Assembly (NCBI RefSeq): GCF_947495255.1 | Contig: NZ_CANLYI010000003.1 | Location: 371,932 to 435,931, forward strand | Reading direction: 5' to 3' | Length of the DNA: 64,000 bases | From: an uncultured Winogradskyella sp. | GTDB taxonomy: Bacteria > Bacteroidota > Bacteroidia > Flavobacteriales > Flavobacteriaceae | Shown here: positions 1 through 8,617 of the stretch, piece after piece | How positions within the stretch are numbered: position 1 is the stretch's first letter | Layout of the letters: every line of letters starts with the position of its first letter | Made by a program: the position numbers and the translations under genes | The notes under the pieces: model-generated | What the model saw: only the letters and a program-made list of their open reading frames with translations | Databases searched by the model: none | What the model was told of the DNA's origin: nothing

Positions 1-965
1 GTTTGGGTGATTGTAAGGATTTTTCAACCTTGTTTGTGACATTGGCAAAAATGGCTGATTTAGATTCTAACTTAGTATTAGTCCTAACTTCTGATTACGG
101 GAGAAACAATTTAGTGTTACCGAGTACAGATTTTAACCATTGTATTGCTAAAGTAATGATTGATGGTAAGCCGCAATACTTAGAATTAACAAGTAAGTAT
201 TTGCCTTATAAATCATTGCCAACAAGTTTAAGAGGTGCAACGGCTTTAGAAATTCCTTTTGATGCTGAAAAAACGAATGAGACTTATGATTTAATTCATT
301 TAGATAATGTGAGTAGAATAAAATCTAAAGTGAATAATAAAATTGAAATAGATTTATCTGACGAAAGCATGAATCTTAAGGTAGCAACAGAAGTAGTAGG
401 ACATAATACAGCTTATTATAAAGAAGTATTTAGCGAACCAAATACAGAAGTTGTAAAGAAATCTATGACGGAAGATTTTAACGCTAAACTTGTAGATGAT
501 TTTACTTTAAATTCAGTTTCGGATTATGAGCAAAACAATGATACTGCTGCAATTTCTTATAAAGCTGATATAACATTGAATAAGAAAATGAGCAGTATTG
601 GTTCAATAAAAATTCTACAATTACCAATTATTACACATCCTTATGAAAATTCTATTATACAATTAGAAGATAGAAACTATCCTATAAATTATATACAGTA
701 TGAAACTGTAGATAGTTACTATACAGAATATAGTATTGACATAGAAGAAGGACAGATTTTTGTTGAAATACCAGAAAGTAGAAACTTTGAATTTAAGAAT
801 CATAAGTATTCAGTAACGTATAATAATCCAAAGCCAAATAAGCTTAATGTTGTAATTAAAGCAACAACACCTTATGATGATGTAATACCAGAAGATTACA
901 AAGCTTATAAAACATATGTAAAGAGTATTTTAGATGCAGAAGCTGAGTATATTGGGTTTAAGTAA
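1..965 (+). CDS. Transglutaminase-like (DUF3857-type) protein, C-terminal part
   Basis: The gene enters from outside the window; the frame is open from base 3 and no true start is visible. About 320 codons remain. The visible N-terminal end carries GDCKD, the usual nucleophile motif of transglutaminase-like cysteine domains (Cys at visible residue 4), and the partner His lies in FNHC (residue 46). The third triad position, normally Asp, appears to be Glu in YLELT (residue 61). The remaining 250 residues are beta-rich without a recognisable motif, as in Bacteroidota DUF3857/transglutaminase proteins. The part seen has no membrane segment; such proteins are normally exported, which is inference here. 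Converges on ribB with a shared terminator. Family fairly sure, substrate unknown. Confidence 0.75.
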   Translation, partial: LGDCKDFSTLFVTLAKMADLDSNLVLVLTSDYGRNNLVLPSTDFNHCIAKVMIDGKPQYLELTSKYLPYKSLPTSLRGATALEIPFDAEKTNETYDLIHLDNVSRIKSKVNNKIEIDLSDESMNLKVATEVVGHNTAYYKEVFSEPNTEVVKKSMTEDFNAKLVDDFTLNSVSDYEQNNDTAAISYKADITLNKKMSSIGSIKILQLPIITHPYENSIIQLEDRNYPINYIQYETVDSYYTEYSIDIEEGQIFVEIPESRNFEFKNHKYSVTYNNPKPNKLNVVIKATTPYDDVIPEDYKAYKTYVKSILDAEAEYIGFK

Positions 966-990
966 AACCTATTAAATTCAATTATAAACA

Positions 991-1021
991 AAAAAAGCCA
1001 CTCATTTGAGTGGCTTTTTTT
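991..1021. terminator. Bidirectional intrinsic terminator
   Basis: A GC-richer hairpin, gccactc pairing with gagtggc around a 4-nt loop, is flanked by an A tract on the left and a T tract on the right. It can therefore stop transcription of both convergent genes, the transglutaminase-like gene and ribB. Confidence 0.85.
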
Positions 1022-1023
1022 GT

Positions 1024-2172
1024 TTAGTAATTAGTATACTCAACAATCTCTAGACCGTAGCCAATCATTCCGACACGTTTAGTTTGAAGACTATTAGATA
1101 ATAATTTGAGTTTGCCAATTTTAAGATCATGTAAGATTTGAGCACCAATACCAAAATCCTTGCTATCCATACCTAAACTTGGCGCTTTTATCAATTGACC
1201 TTCAACTTGACTCTCTTTAAGAATTGAAAGACGTGTTAATAAATTCATAGATTCAGGTTGCTGATTAATAAATATAATAGCGCCTTTACCTTCGGTATTA
1301 ATGAGATTAAACATGTCATCTAGTTTCTTATCTGCATTGTTGGTTAAAGTCCCAAGAATGTCATTATTAACTAATGTTGAGTTTACTCGAGTTAATATAG
1401 GTTCATTAGATTTCCAATTACCTTTAGTTAAGGCAATATGGATTTGATTATTTGTAGTTTGTAAATAAGCACGTAATCTAAATTTACCAAAGCGAGTCTC
1501 AATATCAAAATCTTCTTTCTTTTCAATTAAAGAATCGTACTCCATACGGTAAGCCACTAAATCTTCAATAGAAACTATTTTAAGATTAAACTTCTTAGCC
1601 ACTTTTATTAATTGAGGTAAACGAGCCATTGAACCATCTTCGTTCATAATCTCAACGATAACGCCTGCAGGTTCAAATCCAGCTAAACGTGCAAAATCAA
1701 TTGCAGCTTCTGTATGGCCTGTTCGTCTTAAAACTCCACCTTCTTTAGCTACCAATGGAAATATATGACCAGGTCTTGCTAGTTCAAAGGGTTTTAAATC
1801 ATCTTGAACTAAGGCTTTAACCGTTTTTGCTCTATCACCAGCAGAAATTCCTGTACTTACACCATTTCCTCTTAAATCTACAGAAACCGTAAAGGCAGTT
1901 TCCATTGGGTCAGTGTTGTTTCTTACCATCATGTTAAGCTCTAAATCTTCACATCTATTTTCTGTAAGAGGTGCACAGATTAAGCCACGACCATGAGTTG
2001 CCATAAAGTTAATCATCTCTGGTGTAACCATTTCTGCAGCTGCTAGAAAATCGCCTTCATTCTCACGGTTTTCATCATCTACAACAATAATAACTTTGCC
2101 TTGTCTAATATCTTCAATTGCTTCCTCAATGGTATTAAGGTTTATCTTAGTATTTATAGTATTAGTTGTCAT
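1024..2172 (-). CDS. ribB: 3,4-dihydroxy-2-butanone 4-phosphate synthase with degenerate GTP cyclohydrolase II domain
   Basis: Converts ribulose 5-phosphate to 3,4-dihydroxy-2-butanone 4-phosphate plus formate in riboflavin synthesis. Residues 12-215 form the RibB domain: the acidic substrate loop DDENRENEGD (32-41), HGRG (60-63) and RTGHTEAA (150-157) are all present. Residues 227-382 follow the GTP cyclohydrolase II fold, but the zinc site is gone: where RibA has RIHSSC and CDCGEQ, this protein has RVNSTL and NNADKK (about 262-283), without cysteines. It should therefore make only the C4 precursor. The standalone ribA at 51128 retains the zinc site. Last gene of the minus-strand ftsK-lolA-permease-ribB run, 35 nt after the permease. 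RibB activity is very likely; loss of the second activity is likely. Confidence 0.93.
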   Translation of the reverse strand: MTTNTINTKINLNTIEEAIEDIRQGKVIIVVDDENRENEGDFLAAAEMVTPEMINFMATHGRGLICAPLTENRCEDLELNMMVRNNTDPMETAFTVSVDLRGNGVSTGISAGDRAKTVKALVQDDLKPFELARPGHIFPLVAKEGGVLRRTGHTEAAIDFARLAGFEPAGVIVEIMNEDGSMARLPQLIKVAKKFNLKIVSIEDLVAYRMEYDSLIEKKEDFDIETRFGKFRLRAYLQTTNNQIHIALTKGNWKSNEPILTRVNSTLVNNDILGTLTNNADKKLDDMFNLINTEGKGAIIFINQQPESMNLLTRLSILKESQVEGQLIKAPSLGMDSKDFGIGAQILHDLKIGKLKLLSNSLQTKRVGMIGYGLEIVEYTNY

Positions 2173-2196
2173 AATTTAAGTATAGATTTATTAATA

Positions 2197-2204
2197 CAAA
2201 GGTA
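2197..2204 (-). promoter_or_regulatory. Candidate -7 element for ribB
   Basis: Read on the minus strand this is TACCTTTG, a match to the Bacteroidota -7 consensus TAnnTTTG, 25 nt before the ribB start and inside the 35-nt gap after the permease gene. No clear TTG -33 element is seen. It may allow ribB expression independent of the upstream genes. Confidence 0.4.
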
Positions 2205-2207
2205 AGG

Positions 2208-4196
2208 TTATTTTATGTTTTGAAGACAGCTCATATAAAAGTCTTGCGTAATCTTATTCCTTAAAACAAGATATTTTAAAGGGTAAAGAGGAAGCGTAAT
2301 CATATGAATTAAAGGATTAATACGCTTACCTTCTAAGTTTGTAGTTTTATAGAATTTAGAATAAATAATAGCATCAACAACAACATAAATTATAAAAAAT
2401 ATAAATGCTGTGATACTCAATGTTATTGCGGTCTCTGCCAATTCTGGTAGCTTATTATTTCTAAATATAAAAAACAATACTAATAGAATTGCACCAATAC
2501 AAAAGCTGATTAAACTTGTTTTTGAATAATCTTTGTAATCTTTTAATAGAACTCTAGCTTTTATAAGTTTATCCGGAACTTCTAAACCTTCAGACTTTAA
2601 ACCTTCAAGCGGAATATTTCTTTCTAAGATGCTATGTAAAGCAATCTCTTTTGGTTTTTTATCTATATCAAATTCATCTTGTTTTTTAATAATTCCGACT
2701 AACTCTTCTATTGAATATTTTTTGTAAAAATTAAAGATTTTAGTGTCACTCTCAGAAAGTTGAACCTTATTTTTTGAAGCGAATAATCGTTTTAATGGCA
2801 CTGTAATTGCATCAAATTGAAAAACACCTTTATCATTAGTGGCTCTTGTTGTTAAGTAAATACTAAGTGGTAACATTATGGCTGTAGAAAGCCAAGACCC
2901 AATAACAGGACTGAAACTTCCTTTTTCAGCACTGTTTTTTGCAAAAATACCGAAGAAATGATACGTTAAGAAAAGTACTATAGCAACAACCATTGGTAAT
3001 CCTAGTCCACCTTTTCTAATTAATGCGCCCAAAGGTGCACCAACAAAAAAGAGAATAACACACGCAAATGCTAATACAAATTTATCATGTAATACTATAA
3101 TGTGTTTATTAAGTCTTATTTTTTTTCCTTCAAATGACTTATTGTTGGAGTCAATAATTTGTCTTGTACTGTTAGCTGAATTTAGAGCTAAGTTTAAAAT
3201 TTGAACTTTTTGATTCGTATTAAATAGTTTAAGAATGTTTTTGCCTGTAAACACTGAATCGGTTCTTGTAGTGTCAACATTTAAGTTAAGAGCCGCATAA
3301 GAACTTCGATTATATAAGGTGTTAGATAAGGCATAATAATCATCTTTCTCTTTGCCTTTAAGACTATCAATAGTGTATCTCAGTTGTGTTACATCTAACA
3401 TGTTATATCTGTCAGAGTGATTTTTTTCGTCTAAATCATCAGAATTAAGAATTTCTAAATCTACATTAATGGTGTAGCTATCAAAATAACTTTTAACATG
3501 TGGGTGGTCTGGATCAATGGAACGGTTATTACCTAAAATTTCTTCGTAATAGTTACCGTTAATTAATTCAAGTTGAAGAATATTAGAGTCTGTACTACTT
3601 TTTAATTCCCCTTTTTCTGCAACAATAACAATATAGTTTCCAGATTTTTTCTTGTCACTTTTTTTATGAATAAGCACACCATCTAAAAACTGACCTCTAT
3701 CTCCAGATTTCTCGTCAACTTTAATGTTAATGTTTCCTATCTCGTTAAATTGACCTTCTGCAATAGCTAAAGCTGGTTTTACTTTGGCAATATTTCGTCT
3801 TAAATTATAGAAATTATATTCTCCCCAAGGAATAACATTATTGGCAAAGAAAAACGAAGCGATTCCTAAACCTACAATAAACACACTTAAACTTCTCATA
3901 GCACGTTGCAATGAGATTCCGGTAGATTTCATGGCTGCAAACTCATAGTTTTCCGCAAAGTTTCCAAAAACCATTATTGAAGATAACAAAATGGTAAGTG
4001 GTACAACCAAAGGAATTAGCTTAGGCATGTAATACAAAATGAATTTTGCAGTCACCATAACATCTAAATCCTTACCAGCAAGTTCAGCAATATATAGCCA
4101 AACACCTTGTAAAATAAAGATGAACATGAATATAATAAAGACGCTAAAAAACGTCCTTAAGAATGTGATAAGTATGTACCTATCTAGTATTTTCAC
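2208..4196 (-). CDS. LptF/LptG-family (YjgP/YjgQ) permease with extra C-terminal membrane region
   Basis: Inner-membrane permease of the family that extracts lipopolysaccharide for transport to the outer membrane. The N-terminus has three membrane segments (about 8-35, 50-77, 95-118) with the typical KILDRYIL start; then a periplasmic domain (about 150-360); then three more segments (about 370-455) including an ALIRKGGLGLP loop. A family member would normally end near here. This protein runs on for roughly 200 residues: a charged segment (455-560) followed by two or three hydrophobic helices (about 565-650). It has one transporter half only, so it is not an LptF-LptG fusion. Lies 18 nt after lolA, consistent with an envelope-biogenesis operon. 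LptF and LptG cannot be told apart here. Confidence 0.85.
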   Translation of the reverse strand: MKILDRYILITFLRTFFSVFIIFMFIFILQGVWLYIAELAGKDLDVMVTAKFILYYMPKLIPLVVPLTILLSSIMVFGNFAENYEFAAMKSTGISLQRAMRSLSVFIVGLGIASFFFANNVIPWGEYNFYNLRRNIAKVKPALAIAEGQFNEIGNINIKVDEKSGDRGQFLDGVLIHKKSDKKKSGNYIVIVAEKGELKSSTDSNILQLELINGNYYEEILGNNRSIDPDHPHVKSYFDSYTINVDLEILNSDDLDEKNHSDRYNMLDVTQLRYTIDSLKGKEKDDYYALSNTLYNRSSYAALNLNVDTTRTDSVFTGKNILKLFNTNQKVQILNLALNSANSTRQIIDSNNKSFEGKKIRLNKHIIVLHDKFVLAFACVILFFVGAPLGALIRKGGLGLPMVVAIVLFLTYHFFGIFAKNSAEKGSFSPVIGSWLSTAIMLPLSIYLTTRATNDKGVFQFDAITVPLKRLFASKNKVQLSESDTKIFNFYKKYSIEELVGIIKKQDEFDIDKKPKEIALHSILERNIPLEGLKSEGLEVPDKLIKARVLLKDYKDYSKTSLISFCIGAILLVLFFIFRNNKLPELAETAITLSITAFIFFIIYVVVDAIIYSKFYKTTNLEGKRINPLIHMITLPLYPLKYLVLRNKITQDFYMSCLQNIK

Positions 4197-4214
4197 AAAG
4201 TTATGATTTTGAAC

Positions 4215-4856
4215 TTAATCTATTTTATTGATATAATAATCGCTGTACTTACTTTCGTCAAAAGTAAATAAGGTTTTTGAAATAGGTTGGTCGGTTTTAA
4301 AAGAATTAACAGTTAATGTTGTTTTAGTTCCGTTCTTACCTACTTCGATTAAGTTATAAATATGCTTTGTAGTTGCGTCAATACCTAATAGTACGTGCTT
4401 TATCTCAGAATTTGTATCTATTGGACTGAGTTTAACGTATTGAATTTTTCTTCCTTTTACCGTCTGAACGATATCCATTTTAAAAATGTAACCATCTTTG
4501 TAAAACGATAACATTTTACTTGGTGTAATAGTGCTTTCGTCTTCTGTATTGTCTGTTGAAATGGTTACTTCTTCATCTTCAGGACTAATAGTATACAATG
4601 TTTTACCATCATAAATACGTGTAATACCTAATATGTTAAGTTTATATTTTTCGCCTTCCATAACAACATCTCCACGTGTTTCTTGGCTAATATTTTCGCT
4701 TACGTTATTTAATTCGTATTTAAAATCTAAGCTAATGTTTTTGTAAGCTTTAATTTTTGTACTTACCTCTTTAAGTAATGTTTCTGCTTTTGCATCACTT
4801 TGTGCAAATGCTGTAAATCCTAAAGTTAAAAATGTTATTACAAATAATTTTTTCAT
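4215..4856 (-). CDS. LolA-like outer-membrane lipoprotein carrier
   Basis: Periplasmic chaperone that would ferry lipoproteins from the inner to the outer membrane. The 213-residue protein starts with a clear signal peptide ending near TAFAQS (residue 19-20). The mature part has the LolA pattern: an initial helix (ETLLKEVSTKIKAYKNI), a strand with FKY, a GDVVMEGEKYKL hairpin, then repeated beta strands including YDGKTLYTISP. Similarity in this family is structural more than sequence-based, so lolA is a family assignment and no symbol is given. It sits between ftsK (24 nt) and the permease (18 nt), an arrangement I recall as common in Bacteroidota. Confidence 0.8.
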   Translation of the reverse strand: MKKLFVITFLTLGFTAFAQSDAKAETLLKEVSTKIKAYKNISLDFKYELNNVSENISQETRGDVVMEGEKYKLNILGITRIYDGKTLYTISPEDEEVTISTDNTEDESTITPSKMLSFYKDGYIFKMDIVQTVKGRKIQYVKLSPIDTNSEIKHVLLGIDATTKHIYNLIEVGKNGTKTTLTVNSFKTDQPISKTLFTFDESKYSDYYINKID

Positions 4857-4880
4857 GTGTATTAAATATAAATAATCTTA

Positions 4881-7334
4881 TTAATTTTTTTCGTTTTCTA
4901 ATAATTGATCTAGAGCAACTAAATCTGGCACTAAAACCTGTCTTGCTTTACTACCTTCAAAATTACCGACTATTCCAGCAGCTTCTAATTGGTCAATAAT
5001 TCTACCAGCTCTATTGTAACCTAATTTCAGTTTTCTTTGCAGTAATGAAGCTGAACCTTGCTGTGCTGTAACAATAAGTTCTGCTGCATCTCTAAACAAT
5101 TTATCCCTGTCTGATATATCTATATCAAGATTTGTGCCACCTTCTTCACCAACATATTCTGGTAATAAGTATGCATCTGGATACGCTTTTTGAGAACCAA
5201 TGAATTCTGTTATTTTTTCAACCTCTGGAGTGTCTACAAATGCACATTGAATTCTTATTAATTCATTGCCTTGTGTATAGAGCATATCTCCACGACCTAT
5301 TAACTGATCTGCACCAGAACCATCTAAAATGGTACGCGAATCTATTTTACTTGTTACCCTAAACGCAATACGTGCTGGGAAATTCGCTTTAATGATACCT
5401 GTAATTACGTTTACAGATGGTCGTTGTGTTGCCACTATTAAGTGAATACCAATGGCACGTGCTAATTGCGCTAAACGTGCAATAGGTGTTTCTACTTCTT
5501 TACCTGCTGTCATTATTAAATCGGCAAACTCATCAATGACTAAAACAATGTAAGGTAAAAACTGGTGTCCATCGTTTGGATTTAATTTTCTTGCTTTAAA
5601 TTTGACGTTGTATTCTGAAATATTTCTCGCAAATGCATTTTTAAGCATTTCATAACGGTTATCCATTTCAATACAAAGTGAATTCAATGTATTAATAACC
5701 TTAGCATTATCCGTAATAATAGCATCTTCACTATCTGGAAGTTTTGCTAAATAATGACGTTCTATTTTATTAAAAAGTGTAAGCTCTACTTTTTTAGGAT
5801 CAATAAGCACAAATTTTACTTCTGCAGGATGCTTTTTATAGAGCAAAGAGGTAAGTACCGCATTTAATCCTACAGATTTACCTTGACCCGTCGCACCAGC
5901 CATTAACATGTGTGGCATTTTTGCTAAATCGACTACAAAAGTTTCGTTGCTAATAGTTTTACCAAAAGCAATTGGTAATTCCATGGTAGACTTTTGGAAT
6001 TTCTGAGAAGCAATAACCGAACGCATTGATACAATGGTCGAATTCTTATTTGGTACCTCAATACCAATAGTTCCTTTTCCAGGAATAGGAGCAATAATCC
6101 TAATACCTAATGCTGCAAGAGATAAAGCAATATCGTCTTCTAGATTTTTAATTTTTGAAATCCTAATACCTGCATCTGGGACAATTTCATAAAGTGTAAC
6201 TGTTGGTCCTATGGTAGCTTTAATACTAGAAATACCAATTTTGTAGTTGTTTAATGTTTCTACAATTCGGTTTTTGTTTTCTTCTAATTCTTCTTGGTCA
6301 ATAGAAATCCCTTCGTTATCGTATTTCTTTAATAAATCTAAAGTTGGAAACTGAAATTTTCCTAATTCTAAAGTAGGATCAAACTGTCCAAAATCTTCAA
6401 CCAATTTATCAGCTAAATTATCAGTTTCAGATTTTTCTTCTTCAACAGCTTCAACTTCAACTTTTAATTCTGGTATATCAACCGTTTCTTCTTTTGGTTT
6501 TTCTGTAACTTCCATCGTTAGCTTTTCGGCTTTAACTTCAGGCTTAACTTCGGTTTTAGTAACAGGAGTGGAGTGGTTAGATATTGTAGGTTCTGTTTTT
6601 TCTAATGGAATCTCAAAAGCAGATTTAATAGCTTCAGCTTCTTCAGTTAAATTATTATCAAAACTAACGATGGGTTCTTTTTTGCTTTCTTCTGCTTTTA
6701 AATCTTCTTTAATTGAGCTTTTTGCACTTTTAAAGGTATTAACAATACTTTCTCCTGTTACTTTAAATCTAATGGCTAAATACGTAATAAGTCCAAAAGC
6801 TAATAAAAGAATAGTTCCAATTTTGCCAATATAGTCTTGAAAATACGTGTTCATTTCAAAACCAATGGTTCCGCCAAGTAAATCGTATTTATGCGTGAAA
6901 AATCCGAAGAGAATGGATAACCAAATAACAATTAGTGTTCCCCAAATCCAATGTTTTCTCAGCTTTACTTTGTTTAAGTTTAATGCGACATAAACACCTG
7001 AAAGAAATATTAAGCCTGAAAATATAAAAGAAGGTAAACCAAAACCTTTAGTAATAAAGAATTCGCTCACCCAAGCACCAAGTTGGCTTGCCCAGTTTTT
7101 GTATTCTGTAGAACGTTCTGGGAAGCTATGTAATACACTTTGGTCTTCCTTACCAGTAAAGACGAAAGATAAAAATGAAATAAAAAGAAGAAGACCAATA
7201 ATAATAAGTAAACTACCTAGTATAAGTTTATGCTGGCTTGTGAGCTTAAATGCTGGCTTTTTCACCTTAGGTGTTGCTTTAGCTTTAGGCTTTGCTTTAG
7301 TTGTGGTTTTCTTTTTTGTTGTTTTTTTTGCCAT
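4881..7334 (-). CDS. ftsK: DNA translocase FtsK/SpoIIIE family
   Basis: Hexameric septal motor that pumps chromosome ends apart during division and links segregation to XerCD recombination. Residues 1-30 are Lys/Thr-rich; four membrane helices lie at about 36-60, 98-120, 130-147 and 170-190; a variable acidic linker (about 200-320) follows. The motor has Walker A GATGQGKS (480-487) and Walker B YIVLVIDEFADL (D601, E602). The C-terminal winged-helix gamma domain, which reads KOPS-type polarity sequences, occupies about 740-810 (SASLLQRKLKLGYNRAGR region). At 817 residues it is a normal length for a Bacteroidota FtsK. The start ATG is followed directly by the basic leader. First of the closely spaced run to ribB; 45 nt after the M15 gene. 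Confidence 0.97.
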   Translation of the reverse strand: MAKKTTKKKTTTKAKPKAKATPKVKKPAFKLTSQHKLILGSLLIIIGLLLFISFLSFVFTGKEDQSVLHSFPERSTEYKNWASQLGAWVSEFFITKGFGLPSFIFSGLIFLSGVYVALNLNKVKLRKHWIWGTLIVIWLSILFGFFTHKYDLLGGTIGFEMNTYFQDYIGKIGTILLLAFGLITYLAIRFKVTGESIVNTFKSAKSSIKEDLKAEESKKEPIVSFDNNLTEEAEAIKSAFEIPLEKTEPTISNHSTPVTKTEVKPEVKAEKLTMEVTEKPKEETVDIPELKVEVEAVEEEKSETDNLADKLVEDFGQFDPTLELGKFQFPTLDLLKKYDNEGISIDQEELEENKNRIVETLNNYKIGISSIKATIGPTVTLYEIVPDAGIRISKIKNLEDDIALSLAALGIRIIAPIPGKGTIGIEVPNKNSTIVSMRSVIASQKFQKSTMELPIAFGKTISNETFVVDLAKMPHMLMAGATGQGKSVGLNAVLTSLLYKKHPAEVKFVLIDPKKVELTLFNKIERHYLAKLPDSEDAIITDNAKVINTLNSLCIEMDNRYEMLKNAFARNISEYNVKFKARKLNPNDGHQFLPYIVLVIDEFADLIMTAGKEVETPIARLAQLARAIGIHLIVATQRPSVNVITGIIKANFPARIAFRVTSKIDSRTILDGSGADQLIGRGDMLYTQGNELIRIQCAFVDTPEVEKITEFIGSQKAYPDAYLLPEYVGEEGGTNLDIDISDRDKLFRDAAELIVTAQQGSASLLQRKLKLGYNRAGRIIDQLEAAGIVGNFEGSKARQVLVPDLVALDQLLENEKN

Positions 7335-7379
7335 TTTATGCCGAATTGTTTTCGGTACTATTTCCTAATTAAAGGGAGT

Positions 7380-8165
7380 CTATTGTTTATATTCTTTTGC
7401 GTTTTTAGAAACACCATTTACGTAGTCTTCTATTATGTTTAGGTCTTTTGCCATTTCGGCACCTTCAAACCCATTAATGTCTTTTGTCGTAATATTAGAG
7501 TTATAAAATTCTAAATAGTCACTTGCTAATGGTAAATAAGACCAATGCCATTTTTCGAGATTGTAACCTGTTCTGCCATTTTCTTTGTTAGTATACACTT
7601 GGTAAAATCCGTAAGTATTGGCATTTTTATTTAACCAATCATAGATGCCTTTTCCTTTTCCTGTGCTAAAATACGAATTAGTTAAACTATTTAGGTCTAA
7701 ATCTGTTCCCCAATGATGACGAGATGAACTTGGCATAGAGCTATACTCTAAAATTTTCTTAGCTCTGTCTATAGGTTCTAGGTTACTATATCTTTTCCAT
7801 TTACGTTCCCAAATTGCTTTTTGCTCATTAAAATTGCGAGTGCCGGATAATATAATTAAATCAATGCTATCAATTTTCGCTGCTTTGTGCATTTCTAAAA
7901 ACGCAGTATAAACAGCTTTATTTAGATATAAAGTTTTTGCTGAATGTTCAGAGTTAACTTTTATAAACGTTGAATCCGTTTTATAATCAAACTTACCTAG
8001 AACAAGTGTTTTGCTACTTTCTAAATTTGGTTTTACAACGGTTTCAGTAGTATCAATGGTATCTTTAGGAATTGTCAAAACTTCCGTAGCAGCAATTTTA
8101 TCTGGTTTTGTATTGCAGCCCAACAGCATAAAAATCATAAAAAATGTAGCAAGAAATGATTTCAT
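7380..8165 (-). CDS. M15-family D-Ala-D-Ala carboxypeptidase-like lipoprotein
   Basis: Predicted periplasmic zinc peptidase acting on peptidoglycan stem peptides (VanY/M15B type). A lipoprotein signal ends in LLGC (Cys17). The catalytic core fits SxHxxGxAxD as SRHHWGTDLD (His150, Asp157 ligands; the Ala position is Asp), followed by the EKWHW motif with the general-base Glu204 and third ligand His207. RNFNEQKAIWERKW (111-124) is the usual helix before the zinc site. 261 residues. Lies between dgkA (79 nt) and ftsK (45 nt) on the same strand, fitting a role in cell-wall remodelling at division. Peptidase family confident; exact bond cleaved not known. Confidence 0.85.
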   Translation of the reverse strand: MKSFLATFFMIFMLLGCNTKPDKIAATEVLTIPKDTIDTTETVVKPNLESSKTLVLGKFDYKTDSTFIKVNSEHSAKTLYLNKAVYTAFLEMHKAAKIDSIDLIILSGTRNFNEQKAIWERKWKRYSNLEPIDRAKKILEYSSMPSSSRHHWGTDLDLNSLTNSYFSTGKGKGIYDWLNKNANTYGFYQVYTNKENGRTGYNLEKWHWSYLPLASDYLEFYNSNITTKDINGFEGAEMAKDLNIIEDYVNGVSKNAKEYKQ

Positions 8166-8244
8166 TATAAATCTTAAATGTGTTGTTGAATTTTAATGGC
8201 ACAAAAATACAAATATGAAACGTTTATTCTAGTGCTTTTGGTAT

Positions 8245-8613
8245 TTATAGGAATTTAGGAAGATAAATAATTCCTGCAATTATTACTGCTATGATGGAAG
8301 CGATAAAAACAGCTCCAGCTGCAACATCTTTTATGAGGCCTATTTTTTTATGATATTCTGGATGAATAAAATCTGCAATGTATTCAACCGCAGTATTCAT
8401 GCCTTCCATACTCATTACAATACCAATCATAATAAGTTGAGCCATCCATTCGCTTTTAGAAATATCAAAATAAAAGCCAGCAATAGTGATTACAATCGCA
8501 ATAAACAATTGCACCTTTATGCTAGCTTCTGTTCTAATAAGAATGAGCATGCCTTTAAAAGCAAAGCCTACACTTTTTAGTCTATTAACTAAAAACGATT
8601 CTTTTTTTTGCAT
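8245..8613 (-). CDS. dgkA: Diacylglycerol/undecaprenol kinase family membrane protein
   Basis: Small integral membrane lipid kinase recycling diacylglycerol or phosphorylating undecaprenol. The family core is present: an N-terminal amphipathic part with FAFKGM and EASIKVQL, then MSMEGMNTAVEYIADF (metal/ATP-site glutamates) and KDVAAGAV. Three hydrophobic helices. An in-frame TTG sits just before the ATG; I prefer the ATG at 8613 (122 residues), which leaves 4 nt after the tpx stop and implies translational coupling. Gram-positive-type members of this family prefer undecaprenol, and this one resembles them in length; substrate is inference. Confidence 0.88.
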   Translation of the reverse strand: MQKKESFLVNRLKSVGFAFKGMLILIRTEASIKVQLFIAIVITIAGFYFDISKSEWMAQLIMIGIVMSMEGMNTAVEYIADFIHPEYHKKIGLIKDVAAGAVFIASIIAVIIAGIIYLPKFL

Positions 8614-8617
8614 CAAA

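Noticed and set aside
1024..2172. Annotating ribB as bifunctional RibBA
   Set aside because: The zinc-binding cysteines needed for GTP cyclohydrolase II are absent.
2173..2207. FMN riboswitch upstream of ribB or ribA
   Set aside because: The gaps (35 and 39 nt) are too short for an FMN aptamer and no aptamer-like pattern is seen.
2208..4196. The permease as an LptF-LptG fusion
   Set aside because: Only one set of three plus three helices with one periplasmic domain is present; the extra C-terminal part does not repeat it.
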